64,000 nt of DNA from positions 496,001 through 560,000 of the forward strand of contig NZ_JAFEJA010000001.1 of NCBI RefSeq assembly GCF_016919245.1, in the 5' to 3' direction. This document shows, piece by piece, positions 1-10,307 of the stretch (position 1 is its first letter; every line of letters begins with the position of its first letter). This DNA is from Streptomyces zhihengii (lineage in GTDB: Bacteria; Actinomycetota; Actinomycetes; Streptomycetales; Streptomycetaceae). Under the pieces are notes generated by a model. That model searched no databases. It was not told the DNA's origin and was given only the letters and a program-made list of their open reading frames with translations. The position numbers and the translations under genes are program-made.

Positions 1-504
1 CTGCTGGACACGATCCTCGCGGAGGGGGCGAGCGTGCTGGTGTTCACCCAGTACGTGCGGATGGCGCGGCTACTGGAGGCCCATCTGGCCGGCCGCGGGG
101 TGCCGACGCAGTTCCTGCACGGCGGCACCCCCGTCGCCGGGCGGGAGGCCATGGTGAACCGGTTCCAGCGGGGCGAGGTGCCCGTCTTCCTGCTGTCGCT
201 GAAGGCGGCGGGCACCGGTCTGAACCTGACCCGGGCCGAGCACGTCGTGCACTACGACCGCTGGTGGAACCCGGCCGTCGAGGCGCAGGCCACCGACCGC
301 GCCTACCGGATCGGGCAGGACCGGCCCGTGCAGGTGCACCGGCTCATCGCCGAGGGCACCGTCGAGGACCGGATCGCGCGGATGCTGGACCGCAAGCGGG
401 AGCTGGCCGACACGGTGCTCGGAGGCGCCGGCGAGGCGGCGCTCACGGAACTGACGGACGCGGAGCTGGCGGAGCTCGTGGAACTGCGAGGGAGCGGACG
501 ATGA
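1..504 (+). CDS. SNF2-family DEAD/DEAH-box helicase, C-terminal part (5' truncated by window)
   Basis: This is the end of a Swi2/Snf2-type ATPase; only the last 167 codons lie in the window and the frame is open to base 1. The visible part is the second RecA-like (helicase C) lobe: a VLVFTQY strand, the GTGLNLTRAEHVVHYDRWWNPAVEAQATDRAYRIGQ block that contains motifs V and VI, and a tail that ends in a short acidic helix. Motif VI arginines are in the DRAYRIGQ stretch. Members remodel or translocate along DNA. The stop overlaps the ATG of the SWIM zinc-finger gene (ATGA), so the two are translationally coupled and probably act together. Confidence 0.93.
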   Translation: MLDTILAEGASVLVFTQYVRMARLLEAHLAGRGVPTQFLHGGTPVAGREAMVNRFQRGEVPVFLLSLKAAGTGLNLTRAEHVVHYDRWWNPAVEAQATDRAYRIGQDRPVQVHRLIAEGTVEDRIARMLDRKRELADTVLGGAGEAALTELTDAELAELVELRGSGR

Positions 505-1850
505 GCCACGGTCACGACGAGGGACGGGCGCCGGGCACCGGGGACGACGCCGGGCGGACGTTCGACGCGCTGCCGCCCGCGCCGGGGCGCGGCTTCGCCG
601 CCACCTGGTGGGGCCGGGCCTGGCTGAAGGCCCTGGAGGACTCCGCGCTCGACGGCGCGCAGCTCAAGCGGGGCCGTGCGCAGGCCCGTTCGGGTGCGGT
701 GGGCGCGGTCACCGTCCGGCCGGGGCGGATCACCGCGGTGGTCCGCGACCGCGACGGCACGGCGCACCGCGGCGATGTGCTGCTCCCGGTGCTCCGCGAC
801 GAGGAGTGGGACCGCTTCCTCGCCGTGGCGGTGGAGCGCGCGGGGCACATCGCGGCGCTGCTCGACCACGACATGCCGCCGCATCTGGTGGAGGACGCGG
901 CCGCGGCCGGGGTGGAACTGCTGCCCGGCATCGGAGATCTGGAGCCCGAGTGCTCCTGCGAGGCGTGGGACCTGTGCCCGCACACGGCGGCGCTCTGCTA
1001 CCAGGTCGCACGGCTGCTGGACCAGGACCCCTTCGTGCTGCTGCTGTTGCGCGGGCGCGGGGAGCGGCGGCTGCTGGACGACCTCCAGTCGGGCAGCGCG
1101 GCGCGCGCCGCCGCGCCCGCCGGTCCGCAGGCGGCGGAGGCCCCGGATCCGGGGCCGTCGGTGCGGGCGGACGAGGCGTTCGCCGCGCGGGGCATCCTGC
1201 CCGTGCTCCCCGACCCGCCGCCGCTGCCCGCGGAGGCGGGGCTGCCGCCCACCCTCGACACGGAGACGCCCCCGGCGCCCGGGGTGGACCCGGACGCGCT
1301 GGAGTTCCTGGCCCGGGACGCCGCCTCCCGGGCGCTGGTCCTGCTGGCGGGGGCGCTCGCCCCGGGCCACGGCGAACGGCGGGCGGCGGCCGCGCTCACC
1401 CCGGACCAGGACGCGGTGCGGATGGCGGCGGCCGCGCCGCCGCCGGTCGTCATGGCGCGGCTGGCGGCCGGTACGGGGCGTTCCCGCACCGGGCTGGAGC
1501 TGGCGGCCCGCGCCTGGCACCACGGCGGAGCGGCCGGACTCGCCGTCCTGGAGGGCGACTTCACGCCCGGCGAAGCGCTGCTGGCGCGGGCGACGGCGGC
1601 GCTGGAGTCGGCCTGGGACGGCACCGGGGACGATGCCGGACGGCCCCGGCTGCGGGCGGCCGGGCCTTCGCGCTGGACGGTCGTCGGCGCGCGTCTCCAG
1701 CTCCGCCTCGGCCCGGACGGGAGCTGGTGGCCGTACCGCAGGGAGGGTGCGGCATGGGCTCCCGCCGGGCCGCCGTCGCCCGACCCGGCGACGGCCCTGG
1801 CGTCGGCGTCGGAGCCGCTCCCACCGGCGGAGCCGGAGCCGGCCGGCTGA
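501..1850 (+). CDS. SWIM zinc-finger domain protein
   Basis: A 449-aa protein that starts at the ATG overlapping the helicase stop. A SWIM zinc finger sits near residues 150-165, with the pattern C-S-C-E-A-W-D-L-C-P-H giving the CxC...CxH ligands. The rest is Ala/Pro/Gly rich with a low-complexity stretch in the middle (about residues 195-290) and an acidic, proline-rich tail. SWIM proteins are commonly paired with SNF2 helicases in actinomycetes and are thought to bind DNA or protein partners; the exact function is unknown. Coupling to the helicase is the best functional clue. Confidence 0.9.
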   Translation: MSHGHDEGRAPGTGDDAGRTFDALPPAPGRGFAATWWGRAWLKALEDSALDGAQLKRGRAQARSGAVGAVTVRPGRITAVVRDRDGTAHRGDVLLPVLRDEEWDRFLAVAVERAGHIAALLDHDMPPHLVEDAAAAGVELLPGIGDLEPECSCEAWDLCPHTAALCYQVARLLDQDPFVLLLLRGRGERRLLDDLQSGSAARAAAPAGPQAAEAPDPGPSVRADEAFAARGILPVLPDPPPLPAEAGLPPTLDTETPPAPGVDPDALEFLARDAASRALVLLAGALAPGHGERRAAAALTPDQDAVRMAAAAPPPVVMARLAAGTGRSRTGLELAARAWHHGGAAGLAVLEGDFTPGEALLARATAALESAWDGTGDDAGRPRLRAAGPSRWTVVGARLQLRLGPDGSWWPYRREGAAWAPAGPPSPDPATALASASEPLPPAEPEPAG

Positions 1851-1855
1851 CCGCC

Positions 1856-1892
1856 CCGTGTCCGCAAGGGGCCCGCCCCCTCGGGGACACGG
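1856..1892 (+). terminator. Stem-loop terminator after the helicase/SWIM pair
   Basis: Arms CCGTGTCC (1856-1863) and GGACACGG (1885-1892) enclose a GC-rich loop just after the SWIM stop. There is no U-tract, which is usual for Streptomyces. Confidence 0.55.
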
Positions 1893-2113
1893 ACCCCCAA
1901 CTCACGTGTCGTTCAGCCCTGTTGACGGAACCGGCCATCTGTCGCACGGTGGCCGGCACCAGTACCGTGTGGGCTCGCTCCACCGGCCGGCCGCCGACCG
2001 GACCCGCGACATCCGCACCTCCGCTGTCGCGTGGCTCCGTGCCGTGCGGCCTCCGGCACGGGATGCTCATGGTCCCTGACACCCCCACAGGTCACACCGA
2101 CAGGAGAGGTCCC

Positions 2114-2701
2114 ATGGACCGCAGAAACCTGCTCCGGGGCGCCGCGGCGACGGCCGCCGCCGGCATCCTGCTCCCGGCCCCCCACTCCCCGGCCGCCGCC
2201 GCGCCCCTGGCGGCAGCGGACTTCCCGTCGGCCGAGTGGATCCCCGCCGCGGCGTCCAACCGCACGGCGTCGACCAGACCGACGGCGTACCCCGTCCGGT
2301 ACGTGGTCGTCCATGTCACCCAGGAGACGTACGCGGACACCCTGTCGATCTTCAAGGACCCGGCCCGCAAGGTGTCCGCGCACTACGTCGTGCGCTCATC
2401 GGACGGACACGTCGCCCAGTGCGTGCAGGAACGCGACATCGCCTGGCACGCCGGGAACTGGGACTACAACACCCGCAGCATCGGCATCGAGCACGAGGGC
2501 TGGGTGGACCGGCCCTCGTACTTCACCCACGCGCTGTACGAGCGTTCCGCCGCGCTCACCGCGAACGTGTGCGACCGCTACGGCATCCCGAAGGACCGCG
2601 CCCACATCATCGGCCACCACGAGGTGCCGGGCGCCACCCACACCGACCCGGGGCCGCTGTGGGACTGGACCCGCTACATCCGGCTGGTCAACTTCGCCTG
2701 A
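2114..2701 (+). CDS. Tat-exported N-acetylmuramoyl-L-alanine amidase (amidase_2/PGRP fold)
   Basis: A 195-aa secreted cell-wall hydrolase. The ATG follows AGGAGAGG at 2102-2109. The N-terminus DRRNLLRGAAATAAAG is a twin-arginine signal peptide with cleavage likely after the Ala-rich stretch around residue 33-38. The mature part has the amidase_2 core: VRYVVVHVTQ (first zinc-ligand His), SAHYVVRSSDGHVAQCVQE, AWHAGNWDYN, and the GHHEVPGATHTDPGP segment that carries the later zinc ligands and ends with the conserved WDW. It would cleave the MurNAc-L-Ala bond of peptidoglycan outside the membrane. It stands alone; no lysis or phage neighbours are present. Confidence 0.9.
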   Translation: MDRRNLLRGAAATAAAGILLPAPHSPAAAAPLAAADFPSAEWIPAAASNRTASTRPTAYPVRYVVVHVTQETYADTLSIFKDPARKVSAHYVVRSSDGHVAQCVQERDIAWHAGNWDYNTRSIGIEHEGWVDRPSYFTHALYERSAALTANVCDRYGIPKDRAHIIGHHEVPGATHTDPGPLWDWTRYIRLVNFA

Positions 2702-2905
2702 CGGACGCCCGTCCCGCCTCGCCGGTGTGAGCGCCGGGGGCGGCGCCCGCGCCGGCGGGTGCGCGCCCGCCCGTGCGCGCCGGCGTGCGCGGGGCCGCCG
2801 TCGAGGCGTGCGCGCCTCCCTGCCCGGGGGCCGTACGAAGAGGATCGTCCCGGACGCTTGTCGGTTGCCGCGCCCCGGGTCACGATGGGGCGCAGGGAGG
2901 CCGGA

Positions 2906-4159
2906 GTGAGCGACACATGGGTGGCCCTGGAGCCCGGAGCCGATCCCGCGAAGCGGAGCGCGGCACTGCGGCGGGCCTACGACGCGTACCTGACGGCGGG
3001 CCGTGTCGAACTGCCGGTGCGCCCCGAGGTCGCCGACTCGTGGCGCCGCTCGGCGCGCGCCCGGGTCAGCCCCGAGGGGCTCGCCGGGGTGGAGCTGGAC
3101 GGCGACGACCTCGGCGCCTACCGGGACGCCCACGCCCTCGCCCGGGTGATGCCCGTCATCCGCGAACTCACCGGCGCCTACGCGCGGGACGGCGAGCATC
3201 TCGTCGCCGTGTGCGACGCGCACGGCCGGCTGCTCTGGGTCGAGGGACCGCCCGCGACCCTGGCCAGGGCGGACACGATGAACTTCGTGCCGGGCGCCCG
3301 CTGGGCCGAGACGGCCGCGGGGACGAACGCGCCGGGCACCGCCATCGCCGTCGGCCGGCCGGTCCAGGTGTTCGCCGCCGAACACTTCCGCAGGGACGTG
3401 CAGTCCTGGACGTGCGCGGCGGCCCCGATCCACGACCCGGCGACCGGCCGGGTGCTCGGGGCCGTCGACATCACCGGTGGCGACCGGCTCGCCCACCCGC
3501 ACAGTCTGGCGTTCGTCGGCGCCGTGGCACGCGCCGCCGAGTCCCAACTGGCCCTGCTCACACCTCCCGCGCCGGATCCGTGCGCCCGGCTGACCGCGCT
3601 CGGGCGGGACGAGGCGCTGCTCACCGCCGGCGGCCGCAGGCTGCGGCTGTCACGCCGCCACAGCGAGATCCTCACCGTGCTGGCCGGCCGCCCCGAGGGC
3701 ATCGGCGGCGACGAACTCCTGGTCGAGCTGTACGAGGACGAGAGGGTCACACCGGTCACCCTGCGCGCCGAACTGTCGCGGCTGCGGCGGCTGCTGGGGC
3801 CCGATGTGCTGCGGTCCCGCCCGTACCGGCTCGCGATGCCCGTGGAGGCGGACTTCGACACCGTGACCCGGCGGCTGGCGGCGGGGGCCCTGACGGGTGC
3901 GCTCGGCGCCTACGCGGGGCCGCTGCTGCCGCAGTCGCAGGCCCCGGCGGTGACACGGCTGCGCGACCGGCTCGGCGACGGGCTCCGGGCCGCCCTGATC
4001 GCCCGCGGCGACCCGGCGCTGCTCGCCGACTGGGCGTACAGCGCCTGGGGCGGCGAGGACCTGCCCGTCTGGCGGGCGCTCGCCGCCGCGCTGCCCCGCG
4101 CCCAGCGGGCGGCGGCACTGGCCCGGGTGGCCGCGCTGGACGCGTGGCAGCGGGCGTGA
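2906..4159 (+). CDS. GAF-domain transcriptional regulator
   Basis: A 417-aa regulator. I chose GTG at 2906 because GGGAGG ends 5 bases upstream; an ATG at 2885 is the alternative. After an N-terminal helical part (PEVADSWRRSARARVSP), a GAF domain covers about residues 75-210 (FVPGARWAETAAGTNAPGTAIAVGRPVQVFAAEHF is typical of AcoR-like sensors). The C-terminus has a winged-helix segment (LSRRHSEILTVLAGRPEGIGGDELLVELY, followed by LRAELSRLRRLLG). It has no sigma-54 ATPase domain, unlike AcoR. It lies 93 bp upstream of the aldehyde dehydrogenase on the same strand and probably activates it in response to a small molecule. Confidence 0.87.
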   Translation: MSDTWVALEPGADPAKRSAALRRAYDAYLTAGRVELPVRPEVADSWRRSARARVSPEGLAGVELDGDDLGAYRDAHALARVMPVIRELTGAYARDGEHLVAVCDAHGRLLWVEGPPATLARADTMNFVPGARWAETAAGTNAPGTAIAVGRPVQVFAAEHFRRDVQSWTCAAAPIHDPATGRVLGAVDITGGDRLAHPHSLAFVGAVARAAESQLALLTPPAPDPCARLTALGRDEALLTAGGRRLRLSRRHSEILTVLAGRPEGIGGDELLVELYEDERVTPVTLRAELSRLRRLLGPDVLRSRPYRLAMPVEADFDTVTRRLAAGALTGALGAYAGPLLPQSQAPAVTRLRDRLGDGLRAALIARGDPALLADWAYSAWGGEDLPVWRALAAALPRAQRAAALARVAALDAWQRA

Positions 4160-4252
4160 GGGACGCAACCCGGTTGCAACGTCCCGGCTCCTAGCCTCCT
4201 CGCGAGCGTCGTCCGACGGCGGGCGGCGCGCGCACACCGGGAGGCCCAGGAC

Positions 4253-5776
<1,524 letters not shown>

Positions 5777-5786
5777 AGGCCTCGCA

Positions 5787-5826
5787 GAGGGCGCCCGACC
5801 AGGCACGATGCCTGCCGGGCGCCCTC
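5787..5826 (+). terminator. Strong stem-loop terminator after aldehyde dehydrogenase
   Basis: Perfect 11-bp arms (GAGGGCGCCCG at 5787-5797 and its complement at 5816-5826) with an inner 5-bp stem AGGCA/TGCCT. It begins 10 bp after the stop codon. The remaining 200 bp to the convergent gene shows no credible coding sequence. Confidence 0.75.
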
Positions 5827-6028
5827 GGCAACCCCTGCCTCCCAGCGCCGCTCCACGTATGCCTCGGCAAGGTCGTACCGCGCGGTCTGCTGCCGGCGCG
5901 CCCGGACTGCCCACGCCCGCCGACCGTCCGGCGACCGCCGACCCTCTTCCTCCGCTCCGGACGCATCCGGCGCAGGAGACCCACCCCCGGTGCGGACACC
6001 GGGGCGTGGTCGCCGTGCTCGGGGCACG

Positions 6029-7054
6029 TCATCTCCGATACCGCTGCGCCACTGCCGTGAAGGCGGCCTTGGGTTCCCATTCCATGTCGGGGTAGGTATG
6101 TCCCCGTCGCCCTTCGAGGAGTTTGACGATGCCCAGGCCGGCCCGGTCCAGGTCGTGTCTGGGGTCGCCGTCCGGGCGGTGCGGGTAGCCGGGCAGGGCG
6201 AACAAGAACACGAACGCGCTGTCCACGCCCTCGGTCTCGAAGATCTCCAGCAGTTCGCTCACGTATGCGGCCTGGCCGGCCTCGTCACGCTCGTACATGC
6301 CGTTCAGCCGGACAGGGGCCCGGGTCTCCGGGTCGTGCTCGACGACGTCCAGCACGCGCCCACCGCGGTCTCCCGCGCCGCGGTAGGCCGCGGTGCCGAA
6401 GCCGGTGACGGCGAGCGGCTTCGGGCCCCGGGCCAGGGTGCGTACCGCGTCCCGGAACCGGTCGGCGACCTCGGCGGAGCGGATCAGCTCGAACGTCACC
6501 ATGTCGAACGGCGTCCAGTCGACCTGTTCGAACTGGATGGCCGCGTAGGTGAGCTTGCCGTGGAAGCGCTCGCGGACCGTGGCCGCGGCGTCGCGGAGGA
6601 ATGTGTTCATGCGCAGGCCGAGTTCACGCATCGCGTCGGCCCTGCGTCCGGGTTCGTTCATGAACTGCTCGACCCGCTCTTCGGGGCTGTCTCCGGGCAG
6701 GAACCCGCGGTTCATCACGCTCAGCTCGACGCCTGCAACGAACACGACGGCGGCCCCCTGCTGCCGGAGCCGTTCCGCTCGCTCGGCGCAGTCGCGGAAG
6801 AGCGTGAGGATCTGCTCCGGATCCAGCTCCAGCGGATAGGGCGAGAACCAGACCTCCATGCCGAGTTCGGCGGCGGCACCGGCGGCCAGTTCCAGTCGGT
6901 CCGGGTCTCCGCCGATGATCTGGACCGCGTTGCAGTGCAGGTCGTCGCGGATGATGGCGAGCTCGCGCCGGACGACAGCGGGGTCGAAGTGCTCGCGGGA
7001 CATCCGGCCGTGCACGACGAATCCGGTGTCGTAGGTCATTCCTCTTGCGCGCAT
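6029..7054 (-). CDS. Conserved TIM-barrel-like hypothetical protein
   Basis: A 341-aa cytoplasmic protein. The start ATG at 7054 has AAGGA about 8 bases upstream; an in-frame ATG 15 bases later has no well-spaced site. The sequence (MTYDTGFVVHGRMSREHFDPAVVRRELAIIRDDLHC..., then GMEVWFSPYP, AAVVFVAGVELSVMNRGF, ITYAAIQFEQVDW-like segments, PLAVTGFGTAAYRGAGDRGG and a late SAFVFLFALPGYPH) has alternating strands and helices like a glycoside-hydrolase-type barrel, with acidic residues at strand ends. I recall relatives carrying the label abortive infection protein, which nothing in the sequence supports. It is divergent from a TetR regulator, which probably controls it. Confidence 0.8.
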   Translation of the reverse strand: MRARGMTYDTGFVVHGRMSREHFDPAVVRRELAIIRDDLHCNAVQIIGGDPDRLELAAGAAAELGMEVWFSPYPLELDPEQILTLFRDCAERAERLRQQGAAVVFVAGVELSVMNRGFLPGDSPEERVEQFMNEPGRRADAMRELGLRMNTFLRDAAATVRERFHGKLTYAAIQFEQVDWTPFDMVTFELIRSAEVADRFRDAVRTLARGPKPLAVTGFGTAAYRGAGDRGGRVLDVVEHDPETRAPVRLNGMYERDEAGQAAYVSELLEIFETEGVDSAFVFLFALPGYPHRPDGDPRHDLDRAGLGIVKLLEGRRGHTYPDMEWEPKAAFTAVAQRYRR

Positions 7055-7106
7055 GCTGACGTCCTTAATGTCGGGTCTCGGCGGGTCGAGACTGACAGCA
7101 AACATG

Positions 7107-7130
7107 CGCGCACGCAAGTTTGCGTGCGCG
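7107..7130. promoter_or_regulatory. Palindromic TetR-type operator
   Basis: Perfect inverted repeat, arms CGCGCACGCAA (7107-7117) and TTGCGTGCGCG (7120-7130) with a 2-bp spacer, in the 117-bp gap between the divergent barrel protein and TetR genes. The size and position fit an operator for the TetR protein encoded next to it. Confidence 0.7.
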
Positions 7131-7136
7131 TAACTT

Positions 7137-7148
7137 TGCGCGCGCGCA
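7137..7148. promoter_or_regulatory. Second palindrome, half-site-like
   Basis: TGCGCGCGCGCA is a 12-bp perfect palindrome 6 bp from the main operator and shares the TGCG core; it lies nearer the TetR start and may mediate autorepression. Confidence 0.4.
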
Positions 7149-7171
7149 GTCATGTGTGGAACGCTGACGCC

Positions 7172-7828
7172 GTGACGACACCAACACCGGGGCTGCGGGA
7201 GCGGAAGAAGCAGGCCACGCGCCAGGCGCTGCGCGAGGCGGCCCTGCGCCTGGCCATGGAGCGCGGACCGGACCAGGTGCGGGTCGAGGACATCGCCGAA
7301 GCCGCCGGGGTCTCGCCGCGCACCTACAACAACTACTTCGCCAGCCGGGAGCAGGCGATCGTCTCCGCAGTCACCGCGGACCGGGAGGCCCGCATCGCGG
7401 CGGCGGTCGCGGCCCGGCCCGCAGGAGTGCGCCTGGCCGACGCCATCACCGAAGCAGTGGTCGAGCAGTACACGGCCACAGGCGAGCGCGCACACAAGGC
7501 GCTGCTGCTGATCACCACCCGGACCGCGCTGCGCGACGCGTTCCTCGATGCCACCGCCGGCATCGAGCCCCCTCTCACGGCGGTGATCGCCGAACGCCTG
7601 GACGACGCCGAAGCGCCTGCAGCCCGTGTCCTCGCGGCGAGCGTGGCCGCGGCAGTGCGCATCGCGCTGGAAGGCTGGCTCCGGCCGGCCGGGAACGCGG
7701 AGTCCGCCGCGAGCTTCGCCACCGGAGGACTGGTGGTGCCCTCCGGCTCACTGCCCGACAGGATCCGCACGGCACTGGCCCCGCTCGCGCCCGCGTTCGA
7801 CGCCGCCGAGCAACCCGCCCGGGCGTGA
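7172..7828 (+). CDS. TetR-family transcriptional regulator
   Basis: A 218-aa repressor. GTG 7172 was chosen because translation from it gives the usual short lead before the helix-turn-helix; GTG 7154 is in frame but would add six residues. The DNA-binding domain is at residues 8-60 (ERKKQATRQALREAALRLAMERGPDQVRVEDIAEAAGVSPRTYNNYFASREQAI is diagnostic). The C-terminal ligand domain is Ala rich and not informative about the inducer. It very likely represses the divergent barrel-protein gene and itself through the palindromes at 7107-7148. Confidence 0.9.
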   Translation: MTTPTPGLRERKKQATRQALREAALRLAMERGPDQVRVEDIAEAAGVSPRTYNNYFASREQAIVSAVTADREARIAAAVAARPAGVRLADAITEAVVEQYTATGERAHKALLLITTRTALRDAFLDATAGIEPPLTAVIAERLDDAEAPAARVLAASVAAAVRIALEGWLRPAGNAESAASFATGGLVVPSGSLPDRIRTALAPLAPAFDAAEQPARA

Positions 7829-8115
7829 ATACGGCAACCGGTTCACCGCGGATCCGACGGCTGGTGTCGAACACCCCGCTGGCGGGGAGGGGCGGATCGC
7901 GCGCGCAGCCCGTGGGCACAGACGGCGAGGGACAGCACAGCAGCCCCGGCAAACACCGTGGCCGGCGCCAGGTGCCGGTACAGTCCCGCCCGCCAGCGAA
8001 ACCCGCAGGTCAGACAGCAAAGTCCTGCTGGAGTACCAGGACGTGTTCCGGAAGTGATTCCGTGAGGCGGGCTCCGAGGCTGCTCTTCGAAGCTGAATCG
8101 GCGGACCGGCACACG

Positions 8116-8814
8116 TCAGCTCTGGGCCGGCGCTCCTTGCCGAACGTCTGCCTCAGCGAGACCACCGGGCGAGAAGACCGCGGCGGCGATCCGAAGCTGA
8201 GGCGGCAGAGAGTCCCACAGCTCGTCCAGAAGACCGCGGCGGTTTCCGGCGGTGATGCGGACCTCGGTGAACGGGTCGCCTGTCGCGATCTCGTGTCCGT
8301 CCGAGCGATACGTAGTGAGGAGCACCCCCTCACCGGGCTCCAGGTGACTGACCTCCAAAGTCAGCCGGTTGGTAGCCGTGCGTCCCCCGTTGCTGTGCCG
8401 CGCGGCGCCGAACCAGGCTCGCCCGCCGGCTCGGCCGTCAGCAACGACGGTCAGCCGGGGGGTGAAGATCGGCGGGTCCGGTTCGTAGTCCAAGCCGTCC
8501 AGGGCCAGGGCGGGAAGCTCTCCGGAGTCGAGCCGGTCGGCGACCGTGGCCACCTGTTCGCCGTTGCCGAAGACCAGCCACTGGCCGCTTTGGCGTGCGG
8601 CGACGTAGTGACGCAGGTGATCGTGTGCGCTCGGTTCCGACGGGGCGACAAGCAGAGCCCCCTCCGGAGTGCGGTGCAGAGCGCGGGCCTTGGAGGCAGG
8701 GCTTCGTCCCGTGAGGAAGTACCCGCCAAGCGAATCCCCGTTGCCGGTTCGGCACCACAGCACCCCGCGTCCGGGGTAATGGTTGTCCGCCAGTACGTTC
8801 TTCAACTCGTTCAC
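8116..8814 (-). CDS. IMP cyclohydrolase-like (PurO-type) protein
   Basis: A 232-aa protein. The GTG at 8814 is chosen because the product then begins VNELKNVLADNHYPGRG, like the N-terminus of PurO-family proteins, and because GAAGGGG lies upstream; the frame stays open much further upstream, so the start is not certain. Family features are YPGRGVLWCRT, the GYFLTGRSPASKARA segment, LLVAPSEPSAHDHLRHYVAARQ and WLVFGNGEQV. The family catalyses ring closure of FAICAR to IMP in archaea; bacterial homologues often occur outside purine operons and their substrate is unproven. No purine gene lies nearby. Confidence 0.72.
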   Translation of the reverse strand: MNELKNVLADNHYPGRGVLWCRTGNGDSLGGYFLTGRSPASKARALHRTPEGALLVAPSEPSAHDHLRHYVAARQSGQWLVFGNGEQVATVADRLDSGELPALALDGLDYEPDPPIFTPRLTVVADGRAGGRAWFGAARHSNGGRTATNRLTLEVSHLEPGEGVLLTTYRSDGHEIATGDPFTEVRITAGNRRGLLDELWDSLPPQLRIAAAVFSPGGLAEADVRQGAPAQS

Positions 8815-9421
8815 CGAGCTCAGCACCCCTTCGACTCTGTGGCTTCCCCAGAATCGCGCGAAGCCGTTGGCGACATCCAAGCGAATCGCCACGTGAGGTC
8901 GTTGGCGGGGGCTGCCATCGGGCCTGTCACGGATCCCGCGCCGGCGCAGATAGGCGCGGTTCCTGCGCAGCGTGACCGACGGTGTGCCCGACCCCGACCT
9001 CTGCGACGGCCCGCCCCGCGCGTGCGGCACCCAGGACAGCAACACACCGACCTGGTCCGAACCCAACGACACCACTGGCACCACCCGCACCACCCGCACC
9101 ACCCGCACCACCGGCAGCGCGAAAGCGGCCGAAGCCGGAACGGTGCGGCCGCTGCCACCTGTTTCGCCTCGGTCGAGGTCTACTCGGGATCCGGTACGGC
9201 CGGCTACGAGTGCACGCTGACGACATCGTGGAACTGCCGCGCAACTCGGCGGCGGACCGCAGCAGTCGTGCGCTGCGGCCCGCCGCCTCTGCGGGGCCAC
9301 GGGGCGATGAGACCGGAGAGAGCACCTGCTCCGCCCGCCGCCTCGCAGACGGAGTGACGCGGCTAGGTACCTGGCACGTCACCGTTCACCGTGAGGTGCA
9401 CGCGTGACCGGGGCAGTCGAG
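8815..9421. other. 607-bp gap with a 9-bp tandem repeat, no supported gene
   Basis: No frame here has recognisable protein similarity to me, although the minus frame of the IMP-cyclohydrolase-like gene stays open to 9300. The middle (9070-9116) is a run of about four CACCACCCG units. The promoter for the minus-strand gene should lie here. Confidence 0.5.
9070..9116. repeat. 9-bp tandem repeat (about four copies)
   Basis: The stretch repeats CACCACCCG-type 9-mers almost perfectly. It would encode Val-Val-Arg repeats on the minus strand, but no gene is supported there. Confidence 0.8.
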
Positions 9422-10307
9422 TCAGTGCTGTGCGAGGGGCAGCGCGACATCGACGACGTGCCGGTCGGAGGGGAAGGTGCCCACGAAGGTGGTCTCGCCG
9501 TCGAGGATGTCGACCTTGTAGAAGCGGTGCTTCCCGGACGTGTCGAGTGCGGCGAAGCCGTGGTTGGAGCCGTCGGACGCGCGGTAGTAGATGTCGAAGC
9601 CTGCGGACGGTCCGGCGTTGACGCCGAGGTTGCCGGTGGGGGCGAGGGTACCTGCGTTGGCCGGGGACTGGAGGGAGACCCGGTCGTTCGCCGTGTCGAT
9701 GTCGAAGAGCGTGGTCGCGGTCGCGGTGTTGAGGTCGTTGTTCGTGTAGGCGGCGCCGGTGACGCCGAGCGCGGTGGACGGCGGCGTGGTCGGGTTGGTC
9801 AGGGTGCCGTCGACGGTGGTGGTGCGAGGGGCGGCCGGGTCGTCGATGTTGTGGCGCAGATTCTGCCCGGTGTCGCTGATGACGCGCAGGCGATTGGCGG
9901 CGGGGTTGAAGTCGACGCCGAAGCTGCGGCCCACCAGGGCGACGGTCAGCTGCGAGACCTTGACCGCGCGGGCTTCGCCGTCGAGGGTGTAGACGCCGCC
10001 CTTGTCGCCGACGCCGTAGAGCTTGCCGTTCTGGACACGGAAGTCGATGCCGACGAGCTTGCCGTCACCGCGCAGTCCGCGGACCGTGCCGAAGCTCCAT
10101 GTGGCGGCCGGGTTGTCGACGCGGAAGCCGACCAGACGCTGGTCGGTGGTTCAGCCCCACACTCACCAGAGCGCCCTTGGCCGCCCGCCCCTGGGACGCG
10201 AAGGGGCTGGGCGTGGCCTGGTCGGCCGATGCCAGAGCGGAAGCGAACAGCGACGCGGCGACAGCGGCGGTCGCCGCGATGGCGGACGCGACGAGACGAG
10301 TACGCAC
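9422..10307 (-). pseudogene. DUF4394 secreted protein, frameshifted
   Basis: The gene begins with GTG at 10307 (GGAGT 7 bases upstream), giving a signal peptide MRTRLVASAIAATAAVAASL..., and ends at 9422. The two halves are in different frames. The first frame runs to about 10152 and then degenerates; the DUF4394 body (TTDQRLVGFRVDNP..., GKLYGVGDKGGVYTL, GRSFGVDFNPAANRLRVISD, GFDIYYRAS) continues in the next frame. The join needs removal of one base in the TT at 10150-10151, so there is one extra A in the coding strand. Intact relatives are secreted proteins of about 290 aa with a beta-propeller-like fold. Either a recent pseudogene or a sequencing error. Confidence 0.85.

Noticed and set aside
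6029..7054. Abortive-infection (phage defence) function
   Set aside because: A label I recall for relatives, but no Abi domain or defence neighbours are visible; the sequence looks like an enzyme barrel.
8927..9382. 151-aa minus-strand open frame over the 9-bp repeat
   Set aside because: Low-complexity Arg/Gly/Ala sequence with no domain, no good start site, and it overlaps the repeat.
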